From positions 1 through 64,000 of the forward strand of contig DASXUX010000030.1 of the NCBI GenBank assembly GCA_036504595.1: DNA of 64,000 nucleotides, in the 5' to 3' direction. The position numbers and the translations under genes are program-made. Positions 26,648-33,878 of this stretch are shown here, piece after piece. The stretch's first letter is position 1, and each line of letters starts with the position of its first letter. This DNA is from DASXUX01 sp036504595 (GTDB lineage Bacteria; Planctomycetota; SZUA-567; H5-PLA8). The notes under the pieces were generated by a model. That model saw only the letters and a program-made list of their open reading frames with translations, was not told where the DNA came from and did no database searches.

Positions 26648-27337
26648 GTGCAGCAGACGCCTGAAACCAACGTCGCGCGCGAGCCGATCGAGTACGCGAG
26701 CAAGAAGATTCCCTGGACGCGCGATCTGGATTGCAGCGGCTGTCAGCCGCCTGAAACCGGCACGCGTACCGGAACGCTCGCGGTCGCGCTGGCGCAAGAC
26801 GAAGCGCTGATGCTCAAGGCCAGCGACACGCTGGAACTTCTGAATCTGATCGGCGGATTCGCGCTCGTCGCACTGGCGCTCGTTATCTGGCTGGGCTTGG
26901 GCGGCATGATCGGCTATCGACCCCGGCATACGCATATCTGGCTGGCGATGGTCGGTATCGGTTTGGCGATGTCCGGGCTGACGCGCTACGGGCTTCTCTA
27001 TACGGTCGATGGTCTGACCGGCACGCTGCACTGTCAGCGGCGCTTTCAGCGCCCGAAATCCTGGACGCGCGAGATGCTTCGGCGCATCGTCATCATCATT
27101 CAGCCGGGCTCGTTCTGGCAAAGCGAGAAGATTGTCATTCAGATTCGCGATGAGAAGGACAAAGTCATTGAAACGTTCTGCGAGGGCGAGACGAAAAAGT
27201 CGGAACTGGCCGGCGCCGTGGAGATCGCCATTTTTGCCGGGCGGCTGCTGAAGATTCCGGTGGAGCTCCACGGCCAAGTCGTGAAGGGCGATGTTAAGCT
27301 TGCGTTTCTGCTGCAGCCGCAAGATATCGACACTTAA
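26648..27337 (+). CDS. Two-TM membrane protein with PH-like C-terminal domain
   Basis: It starts with GTG 26648 behind a strong GGAGGGAG ribosome-binding site. After a 60-residue soluble N-terminus containing CSGCQPPETG, two transmembrane helices follow (LIGGFALVALALVIWLGLGG, about 77-96, and IWLAMVGIGLAMSGLTRYG, about 105-123). The C-terminal 100 residues are beta-rich (DGLTGTLHCQRRF, RRIVIIIQPGSFWQSEKIVI, KVIETFCEG). The pattern resembles bacterial PH-domain membrane proteins (DUF304 type) but is not a firm match. It lies 50 bases after ahbC and 60 before purE on the same strand; a link to heme synthesis is only positional. Confidence 0.6.
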   Translation: MQQTPETNVAREPIEYASKKIPWTRDLDCSGCQPPETGTRTGTLAVALAQDEALMLKASDTLELLNLIGGFALVALALVIWLGLGGMIGYRPRHTHIWLAMVGIGLAMSGLTRYGLLYTVDGLTGTLHCQRRFQRPKSWTREMLRRIVIIIQPGSFWQSEKIVIQIRDEKDKVIETFCEGETKKSELAGAVEIAIFAGRLLKIPVELHGQVVKGDVKLAFLLQPQDIDT

Positions 27338-27342
27338 TCGCT

Positions 27343-27383
27343 TGCGAACCAGAAACCAGAAACTAGAAACCAGAAACATCTTT
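27343..27383. repeat. 7-base array upstream of purE
   Basis: Units GAACCAG, AAACCAG, AAACTAG, AAACCAG, AAACATC in exact 7-base register, ending just before the purE ribosome-binding site. The same AAACCAGAAACATC end occurs at 21196-21209. Confidence 0.85.
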
Positions 27384-27397
27384 TTCCAGGAGGGGTT

Positions 27398-27886
27398 ATG
27401 TCCGCACGTGTCGCCGTCATCATGGGTTCCAAATCTGATTGGGAAGTACTGTCGAATGCCTCAACGACGCTCGACGGACTGAAGATCGCGCACGAGGTCC
27501 GCATTCTGTCGGCTCACCGGACGCCGGATCAACTGCTGGAGTATGTTGCGTCGGCCGATTCGCGCGGAGTGGAGGTGTTCATCGCGGCGGCGGGCGGCGC
27601 GGCTCACCTGGCGGGCGTCGTCGCGGCGAAGACGGCCAAGCCGGTGCTGGGCGTGCCGATGGAATCGAAATCGCTGCACGGACTGGATTCGCTGCTCTCG
27701 ATGGTGCAGATGCCGGCGGGAATTCCGGTGGGCACGCTGGCGATCGGGAAGGCCGGCGCGATCAACGCGGCGCTCTTCGCGGCGGCGATTCTGGCGCTGA
27801 AGGATCCGGCGATCAAGGCGGCGGTCGAGCAGTACCGGAAGAAGCAGTCGGCGGCGGTGCTGGCGCAAGGAGACCCGCGCGGTTGA
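27398..27886 (+). CDS. purE: N5-carboxyaminoimidazole ribonucleotide mutase PurE
   Basis: Purine biosynthesis: converts N5-CAIR to CAIR. Class I PurE motifs are IMGSKSDWEV (residues 8-17), ILSAHRTPDQL (about 41), GGAAHLAGVVAAKT (about 67) and GIPVGTLAIGKAGAINAALF (about 108). 162 residues, normal length, no fused PurK. A strong AGGAGGGG ribosome-binding site precedes the ATG. Soluble, cytosolic; the class normally forms octamers. No other purine genes are nearby. Confidence 0.95.
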   Translation: MSARVAVIMGSKSDWEVLSNASTTLDGLKIAHEVRILSAHRTPDQLLEYVASADSRGVEVFIAAAGGAAHLAGVVAAKTAKPVLGVPMESKSLHGLDSLLSMVQMPAGIPVGTLAIGKAGAINAALFAAAILALKDPAIKAAVEQYRKKQSAAVLAQGDPRG

Positions 27887-27949
27887 TTTTGGATTTTAGA
27901 TTGCCGATTTTGGATTAAGGAGGCGGTCCCAATCCAAAATCCAAAATGC
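27884..27949. repeat. Inverted 7-base array (GATTTTG / CCAAAAT)
   Basis: Left arm GATTTTG, GATTTTA, GATTGCC, GATTTTG; right arm AATCCAAAATCCAAAAT. It lies between the convergent purE and Uma2 genes, touches the purE stop, and could act as a bidirectional terminator. Confidence 0.85.
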
Positions 27950-27950
27950 T

Positions 27951-28610
27951 TCAGCGGCGGTGCAGCGTGTAGACGATGGAATGGGGCACGGGGCCGGGTT
28001 GGCTGGTTAGGCGGAAGGAACTGCCAAGGACTTTGCTGTGTTGGAAGCCTTCGGCGTCGGACTTGGCGGCTTCGAATTTTTGTTTGCCGCGATGCATGAT
28101 GGTCAGCGTCGGCTCGTCTGCGCGCGCGTCGGCAATCCAGTATTCGCCGACGCCAGCCAGGAAGTAGATTGGCGGCAAACGGCGGGTGTCTTTGGTGACG
28201 GAGGAGGGGCTGACGACCTCGACAATCAAGTCCGGTCCGCCTTCGAGCTCCATGAACTCCTGCGGGCCGGCTGCACCCGGGCGGAGGACCACGCGGCCGG
28301 ATTTGAGGCTTTCCCAGGAGACGAAGACGATGTCGGGTTCGCGGGACAGGCCGGCAGCGGGAGAGACGACGCGGGTCTGGTCAATGAAGAGCTTGCCGAG
28401 TTGCCTGACCAGACCTCCTAGCTCTATCCCAAGATCAGTCTTCAGGCTGCTATGTTTCCAGACGTTAGCTGGGCTCATGTCCACCTCGATGTTGCCGGCG
28501 ATGAAGTCGATTTTTCCGGTCTGAGGAAAATCGGGGCTCAGGCTCCAACGTCGAAAGGAGTCGAGATCGACAATGCCGGCAGGGATAACAAGGGGCTCTT
28601 CTTGCAGCAT
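27951..28610 (-). CDS. Uma2-family (DUF820) putative nuclease
   Basis: A 219-residue protein with the PD-(D/E)xK-like core of the Uma2/DUF820 family: KIDFIAGNIEVDM (acidic residue near about 45), SREPDIVFVSWESL (about 92), GPDLIVEVVSPSS (catalytic D-x-E, about 125) and GVGEYWIADA (about 154). These proteins are abundant in cyanobacteria and PVC genomes, usually as single genes. Their physiological role is poorly known although the fold is that of restriction endonucleases. I chose the ATG at 28610 (MLQEEPLVIP), preceded by GAGGAATG; the longer frame to 28649 adds residues outside the fold. Confidence 0.8.
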   Translation of the reverse strand: MLQEEPLVIPAGIVDLDSFRRWSLSPDFPQTGKIDFIAGNIEVDMSPANVWKHSSLKTDLGIELGGLVRQLGKLFIDQTRVVSPAAGLSREPDIVFVSWESLKSGRVVLRPGAAGPQEFMELEGGPDLIVEVVSPSSVTKDTRRLPPIYFLAGVGEYWIADARADEPTLTIMHRGKQKFEAAKSDAEGFQHSKVLGSSFRLTSQPGPVPHSIVYTLHRR

Positions 28611-28736
28611 CAGCACGGGACATTCCTCCGAAAAATGAGTATACCACATTTGGCCGAGCCTGGCACGCTGGAACCGGCCGCTGGACGCGGTCCCTCACTG
28701 GCGTCCGGAGCGAAATGCCCGTACCATATTGCCCCC

Positions 28737-31412
28737 ATGAAAACTGACGCTTCGAATCTGCTTTCTCTCGTTCTTTTGCTCGCGGCTGGGCTGCTGCTGA
28801 GCGGCTGCGACACCAGCGTGCCGCGCGCTCAGGCCGAGAAGCCGAAGGTTTCCATCGAGCCAAGTGCGAAGCCGGAGGACAAGAACGGGGAGAGCGAGAA
28901 GGAAAAAGAAAAGCAGAAAGAGAAAGAGTCCAAAGACAAAGAGAAGGAAAAGGAGAAAGACCGGGACAAGGACAAAGAGAACGATAAGCGTGAGAACAAG
29001 ACTTCCGACAAAGTTCCGGACAAGAGCGAAATCCCGACGATTCCGGGCGCGCTGCTCGACGGGTTTGAAGGACCGCAGAGCACGGTCTGGGCGTTCGATT
29101 CGGCGGACGATGAAGGGATCGCCGATTACGTGAGCGACGGCGCGACGCAAGGGAACAAAGCGCTGCGGATCACCCTGAAAGGCAAAGGCGCAAAGAGCAA
29201 GCTGCACTTGCGGCGCGAAGTGGACATGAATCTTTCGCAGGCGAGCACGGTTGTTTTGGATATCACCGCGCCGGCTGACGACATGACGGCTGCGCTGGCG
29301 TTCAAGTGCGCGCCGGGCGACATCTACCAGGAGGCGCGTCCGACCACGTTGCATTCGGGGCTGAACAAGGACGTGAAATTCGCGCTCGACCAATCGATCT
29401 GGAAGAGCCACAAGAGCAATTGGGAATACAGCGGGCCGCCGATCAACTTGCAGTGCGTGCGGCGGATCATTTTGCTGCTGGGGAACGGTGAAGAATCGCG
29501 CGGCAGCTTCCTGGTTGACAACATGCGCATAGACGGGCCGCTGATCGAGAAGCCGGAAGATGCGGCGAGCGTCTATCGCGAGTGGCGGCCGGAGATCATG
29601 GCGGTCACGCGCTCGCCAAACGCGGCCACGCAATTTTCGACGATGGAGTTGCAGGTCGCCTTCCGGGCGAGCTACCGCGACATCTTTGACAGCGGCGACA
29701 TTGCGGTCGGCGCGCGGGTTCTTACGCCCAGCGACAAGAAGCTGGATATCCGCGGTTTCTTTGGCGGACTGTATCGCTCAGAGACCGCTCTGGTGCAGGC
29801 AGACGAAGGCGCCGCGCCCAAGCCGCTGATTGGACCGTTTACGCCGCTCAATAGGGAGAAGGACAAGAAAGGCAAGAAGAAGAAAGACACGCCGCCGCCG
29901 AGTCCCGAAGCCTTGGGCGCGGAGTCCGGCAGTGCACAGAACGGCGACAGCGAAAACTTCAAGCTTCCCGAAAACGTTCTGCCGTTGTGGCTGATTCGGT
30001 TTACGCCGCAGGAAACAGGCCGCTACACGCTGCAGATTTACGTGCGGAACTCCGCCGGCGAAACACGCGCGATGGAGCGTTCGCTTGTCGTGGCGCCGGA
30101 GCAAGCCGATCCGAGCTTGCCGGGGCGCAAGGGCGGAAACGTGCGCATCGCCAAGCGCGATGGCCGCCAGCTTGAGCTACAGGATGGAACGCCGTTCTTT
30201 ATCGTCGGACAGAATGTGTGCTGGAGCCAGGACTTCGATTCGTACTTCGACAAGATCAAGGCGTACGGCGGCAACACGTGCCGCGTTTGGCTGTGTCCGT
30301 GGGGACTGAACCTGGAGCGCTTGCAGGAACCCGGCACGTACGATCTGAAAGAAGCCGAGCGCATTGACAAACTCGTCGCCAAGGCGGAAGCCACTGGCGT
30401 GCGGCTGATTTTCTGCCTGACGTTCCACGGCATGAACACGATCGAATGGTATCGTTCGCCGTATAACCAGGCTAACGGCGGGCCGTGCATGCGGCCGCAG
30501 GAATTCTTCACCGACGGCCGAGCCAAACGGCAGTTCAAGCGGATGCTCTCGTACGCCACAGCGCGCTGGGGTGCTTCGCCGGCGCTGCTGGCCTGGGAGT
30601 TGATGAATGAGTTCGATCTGGCTCGCTATGAAACGCCGGAGGACGCATCAAATTGGGTGCGCGAAATGGCCGGACACCTGAAGGGGGCCGACGCGCATGG
30701 GCATCTAGTCACGGCCAGCGTGACGAATCCCGGATTCCAGCCTGAAGTGTGGCAGGACGGCCGCCTTGATTTCGTTTCGATTCACGGCTACGGCACCGCG
30801 GTTCCCGACGTGGTAAGCCGCTCGTTGACGCCGTACCTTCAGCTTGGAAAACCGGTGCTGCTCGCGGAATTTGGCGGCGGATGGGAAGCGGCAGACGATA
30901 TTCCCGATAAGGATGGCGCCCGGCTGCAATCGGCTTTGTGGCTGACGGCCTGTTCACAAAGCTGTGGCCTGGCTCTGCCCTGGTGGTGGGATACGTATAT
31001 CGAAGCGCGCGGGCTGTATCCGGTGATGGCGTCGGCGGCAAAATTCGTGGCGGGCGATGACCGGCGCGAGCGTCTTCAGGAGTACGTGCGGAAAAGCTTT
31101 GGAAATGGCGTTGAGGCGTGCGGTATCATGGACCAGCAGGGCGCGCGGCTGTACATCCACAACCCGTCTTGGACGCGCGTTCCTGAATCCAGAGGCCCGC
31201 AACTGTTGGCCGCGCCGGCGCCGCTGGAGTTGAGCGGGATGCTGGAGGGCACGTACAAAGTCGAGTTCTGGGATGCGCGCTCGGGAAAGATCGCCAGCAC
31301 GCAGGAAATCGCCTCGAAGGAAGGTCTCATACATATCGAGTTGCCGGCGCTGGCAGGCGAATGTGGCGTGAAGGTCGAGCGGAAGGCGCGCGCGCGTCCG
31401 GAACTGAAGTGA
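28737..31412 (+). CDS. Lipoprotein with GH5-like glycoside hydrolase domain
   Basis: An 891-residue outer-surface lipoprotein from ATG 28737 (signal peptide SLVLLLAAGLLLSGC, lipobox LLSGC). A Lys/Glu/Asp-rich linker (about 40-100, runs of KEKEKEKDRDKDKEN) leads to a beta-sandwich carbohydrate-binding-like domain (about 105-270). A DUF5060-like domain (about 285-470) is interrupted by another charged linker (EKDKKGKKKKDTPPPSP). Then comes a (beta/alpha)8 GH5-like catalytic domain (about 490-800) with LLAWELMNEFDLARYE, where Glu625 is the likely acid/base, and VLLAEFGGG, where Glu711 is the likely nucleophile. It probably hydrolyses a beta-linked glycan at the cell surface. The long charged linkers may hold the enzyme away from the membrane. 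Confidence 0.82.
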   Translation: MKTDASNLLSLVLLLAAGLLLSGCDTSVPRAQAEKPKVSIEPSAKPEDKNGESEKEKEKQKEKESKDKEKEKEKDRDKDKENDKRENKTSDKVPDKSEIPTIPGALLDGFEGPQSTVWAFDSADDEGIADYVSDGATQGNKALRITLKGKGAKSKLHLRREVDMNLSQASTVVLDITAPADDMTAALAFKCAPGDIYQEARPTTLHSGLNKDVKFALDQSIWKSHKSNWEYSGPPINLQCVRRIILLLGNGEESRGSFLVDNMRIDGPLIEKPEDAASVYREWRPEIMAVTRSPNAATQFSTMELQVAFRASYRDIFDSGDIAVGARVLTPSDKKLDIRGFFGGLYRSETALVQADEGAAPKPLIGPFTPLNREKDKKGKKKKDTPPPSPEALGAESGSAQNGDSENFKLPENVLPLWLIRFTPQETGRYTLQIYVRNSAGETRAMERSLVVAPEQADPSLPGRKGGNVRIAKRDGRQLELQDGTPFFIVGQNVCWSQDFDSYFDKIKAYGGNTCRVWLCPWGLNLERLQEPGTYDLKEAERIDKLVAKAEATGVRLIFCLTFHGMNTIEWYRSPYNQANGGPCMRPQEFFTDGRAKRQFKRMLSYATARWGASPALLAWELMNEFDLARYETPEDASNWVREMAGHLKGADAHGHLVTASVTNPGFQPEVWQDGRLDFVSIHGYGTAVPDVVSRSLTPYLQLGKPVLLAEFGGGWEAADDIPDKDGARLQSALWLTACSQSCGLALPWWWDTYIEARGLYPVMASAAKFVAGDDRRERLQEYVRKSFGNGVEACGIMDQQGARLYIHNPSWTRVPESRGPQLLAAPAPLELSGMLEGTYKVEFWDARSGKIASTQEIASKEGLIHIELPALAGECGVKVERKARARPELK

Positions 31413-31436
31413 GCGTTGTCCCGAAGTGTGGCGAGC

Positions 31437-32948
31437 ATGCCGGAATCCAATCACAATCACATTCATCACGCCAACGGCCAGGCGCAGTCTCCGTCAAACG
31501 GCCGGCCGATGAACAGTTCGGTGACGACGCTGATGAGCGGCCATTTCGAGTGGCCGGGGCGCGTGCCGTTTTTTTCGCGGCTGTGGGTCAAGATCGGCTT
31601 TCTGCTGGCGATATTCGTGCTGTTGGCGATGTCCGTGCTGACGTATCAGCAATTGCGCGAGACCATTCGCGAGATCGAGCGGGGCGCGGTGGAGAAGGGC
31701 CGCACCGTCGCCGGCGCGTTGGTCCCCATGGTGATACATGAGATCAGAAGCAAGGACACGATAGAGTTGCGAAACCTCTTCAATCAGATTTCCAGAGCCG
31801 ATGACATCGATTACGTGCAAGTCGTCGATTCCAGCGGACGGACCGTGCGCGGGGATGAAGGCGAGCAACTGACCAATGAGCCGACGCCGCAAGACCGGGT
31901 GGCGCCGCCACTCCCGGAAGGCTGGGTCAACCAGCTTCAGGAGAAGTGGAAGCTTGGGCGCACGGCATTGGCCGAGCCGTGGAGCGGCGACAACAAAGGG
32001 AAGGGCGTCGATATCTTCGTGCCGCTGGTTGAAGATCCGCGCCGAGCCACGCTGCACGATTTGCGCGAAGAAGTCAATTACCTCCGCATCGGCGTGAATT
32101 TCGACTCGCTCACGCGAGGGGACATACCGCGTTTGTTGAGTGAATTGGCGGCCTACCTGCTCCTGGGAACCGCATTCATTGTCACGGGTCTGATTGTCCT
32201 GCTCGGCTTTATCCTGAAGCCGCTGCGCGATATTCATCTGGGTTTGCGAGCATTGGCGGCTGGCGACCTGCAGTACGAAGTGCCTGTGACCACGCGCGAC
32301 GAAATTGGCCGCATCGCGCGAGTGTTCAACGTGACCGCGGCGCGTTTGAAAGCGGCTTTCGCGCAGATCGAAGCGCTCGCCACGCACGACCACCTGACGG
32401 CGTTGCCCAACCGGCGCGTTTTCGACGAGCGCCTGGCGTCGGAAGCCGCGCGCTGCCGCCGGTACGAGCACCCTTTTGGGCTGATCATGCTGGACCTGGA
32501 CAAGTTCAAGAACGTGAACGATCAGTTCGGGCATCCGACCGGTGACGACGTGCTGAAATACGTTGGAAAGACGATTGCCGCGAACATTCGCGAAACCGAT
32601 CTGGCGGCGCGAATCGGTGGCGAGGAGTTCGCGGTGATCTTGCCCGAAACCGGATCCGCGGACATTCTGGCCGTCGCTGAGAAACTGCGGATGGCTGTTG
32701 CTGAGTTGCCCTTCAGTCCTCGCGCCGACGCCTCAAGGATCTTCCACGTGACCCTTTCGGCCGGCGGTGTTTGTTTCAGCGGCCGGTTCGTTACACCGGA
32801 AGCCATGCTGGCGGCTGCCGACGTTGCTTTGTACCGGTCGAAGGAACGCGGTCGGAATCTGGTAACTATGGCGGGGCAGTCCGCCCTCCTTCCGCGTATC
32901 GAGATGCCCGACCCCGCGAACGAAAGGAAGAGCCACGGCGAGAAGTGA
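31437..32948 (+). CDS. Membrane diguanylate cyclase with HAMP and GGDEF domains
   Basis: Synthesises cyclic di-GMP. I prefer ATG 31437; an in-frame TTG at 31416 is also open. TM1 is IGFLLAIFVLLAMSVLTY (about 53-70). A periplasmic sensor region (about 70-235) precedes TM2 (LAAYLLLGTAFIVTGLIVLL, about 238-257), a HAMP linker and a GGDEF domain (about 320-480) with TALPNRRVF, MLDLDKFKNVNDQFGHPTGD and the active site RIGGEEF. The product-inhibition I-site RETD lies five residues before GGEEF, so allosteric feedback is likely retained. The gene starts 24 bases after the glycosidase stop. The periplasmic ligand is unknown. Confidence 0.9.
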   Translation: MPESNHNHIHHANGQAQSPSNGRPMNSSVTTLMSGHFEWPGRVPFFSRLWVKIGFLLAIFVLLAMSVLTYQQLRETIREIERGAVEKGRTVAGALVPMVIHEIRSKDTIELRNLFNQISRADDIDYVQVVDSSGRTVRGDEGEQLTNEPTPQDRVAPPLPEGWVNQLQEKWKLGRTALAEPWSGDNKGKGVDIFVPLVEDPRRATLHDLREEVNYLRIGVNFDSLTRGDIPRLLSELAAYLLLGTAFIVTGLIVLLGFILKPLRDIHLGLRALAAGDLQYEVPVTTRDEIGRIARVFNVTAARLKAAFAQIEALATHDHLTALPNRRVFDERLASEAARCRRYEHPFGLIMLDLDKFKNVNDQFGHPTGDDVLKYVGKTIAANIRETDLAARIGGEEFAVILPETGSADILAVAEKLRMAVAELPFSPRADASRIFHVTLSAGGVCFSGRFVTPEAMLAAADVALYRSKERGRNLVTMAGQSALLPRIEMPDPANERKSHGEK

Positions 32949-32967
32949 AATTCGCCGGCTGTCATGC

Positions 32968-33813
32968 ATGATGCCTTCTCCGCTCCTGGCCATTGAAACG
33001 TCTGGAAAGTCACTCGGCGTAGCGCTTCGCGCCGAGCGCGGCATGCTCTTCAACGAAAACGTTGTCGCCGGTTCCGTGCATGGCAAGGCGCTCGCGCCGC
33101 TGATTCAGCAAGCGCTGTCCGTTAATGGGCTGAAGCCGGCAGAGTTGAGCGGCGTGGCAGTCTCGCTGGGGCCCGGGTCGTGGACGGGGTTGCGCATTGG
33201 CATAAGCGCGGCGAAAGCCTTGGCGTGGGGCGCGGGAATTCCGCTGATCGGCGTGCCCAGCTTCGAAGCAATGGCGCTCGACGCCGTGTGGCACGGGCAG
33301 GCTGCGCCACGTCCGTTTGTGGCGCAGATTGCCCGTGAATCCGGCGCGTTACCGCACGGGCAATCTGCCGGAGCAAACGGACGCTCCGGCAGCCTGCCCG
33401 TGCCACACCAGCGCGCCTGGCTGCTGTTGCGCGATGCGCGGAGCGAAGGTTGTTTTGCAGCGCTTTTTGGTGAGACCGACGGGGCGCCTCAGCGGTGGAT
33501 AGAGGAGACAGTGCTGAAGGCGTCAGAGTTGATCGCCACGGTGAAGCAGGAACTGGCGCAACATCCGGGAACGACGCTGGCCATTGGCGGCGACGGTGTA
33601 TGTCAGGAAGCGTTGTCCGCCGCGGCGCGAGAAAACGGTTGGGTGCTGTTGCCCGGATGTGAGCATGTTTCGGCCGGCGCCGTTGCGGAGTGCGGCTGGC
33701 GCCGACTGGAGGCGGGGCAGGCGTGGCGGACTGCGGCTGAAATCCACGCCGCTCGCCCGCTGTACCTGCGCGCCAGCGATCCGGAGTTGCGCCTGAAGCG
33801 AAAAAAGATGTAG
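32968..33813 (+). CDS. tsaB: TsaB, tRNA threonylcarbamoyladenosine biosynthesis, with in-frame insertion
   Basis: TsaB partners TsaD in forming t6A on ANN-decoding tRNAs. Family motifs: LLAIETSGKSLGVALR (residues 6-21), VVAGSVHGKALAPLI (about 32), SLGPGSWTGLRIGISAAKAL (about 67-86) and GVPSFEAMALDAV (about 92). Then LLLRDARSEGCFAALFG, which in normal TsaB follows soon after. Between them about 41 residues (107-147) are encoded by a 123-bp nested palindrome (33286-33408) that keeps the frame. The insertion lies in a surface region between the two ASKHA-like halves, so function may survive. ATG 32968, immediately followed by a second ATG. Confidence 0.85.
   Translation: MMPSPLLAIETSGKSLGVALRAERGMLFNENVVAGSVHGKALAPLIQQALSVNGLKPAELSGVAVSLGPGSWTGLRIGISAAKALAWGAGIPLIGVPSFEAMALDAVWHGQAAPRPFVAQIARESGALPHGQSAGANGRSGSLPVPHQRAWLLLRDARSEGCFAALFGETDGAPQRWIEETVLKASELIATVKQELAQHPGTTLAIGGDGVCQEALSAAARENGWVLLPGCEHVSAGAVAECGWRRLEAGQAWRTAAEIHAARPLYLRASDPELRLKRKKM
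33286..33408. repeat. Nested palindromic element inserted in tsaB
   Basis: Outer arms of 20 bases at 33286-33305 and 33389-33408 are perfect inverse complements (GTGTGGCACGGGCAGGCTGC and its complement). Inside are three further inverted pairs: GTCCGTTT (33311-33318)/AAACGGAC (33375-33382), CAGATTGCCCGTG (33325-33337)/CACGGGCAATCTG (33355-33367), and GCCGGAGC (33367-33374)/GCTCCGGC (33383-33390). 123 bp is divisible by three. Similar ACGGGCAGCC arms occur at about 18170-18203. Confidence 0.9.
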
Positions 33814-33870
33814 CGCAATCCTCCTGGATTGCGACGAAGGGCACTCGCAATCCGGGAGGATTGCGTCACT
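33811..33870. repeat. Double-hairpin repeat after tsaB, copy 1
   Basis: Two 20-base hairpins, CGCAATCCTCCTGGATTGCG at 33814-33833 and its near inverse complement at 33846-33865, are separated by 12 bases. Each arm folds alone, and the two arms can also pair with each other. A second copy is at 48052-48102. This one overlaps the tsaB stop region and precedes the murJ start. Confidence 0.85.
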
Positions 33871-33878
33871 GACGAAAG

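Noticed and set aside
25307..27379. Long 690-codon minus-strand open frame opposite ahbC
   Set aside because: It is antisense to a radical SAM gene with clear motifs, is Arg/Ala/His-rich in the way high-GC shadow frames are, and has no recognisable domain.
31494..32534. 346-codon minus-strand frame opposite the diguanylate cyclase gene
   Set aside because: His/Gln/Arg-rich antisense shadow; the sense strand holds HAMP and GGDEF motifs.
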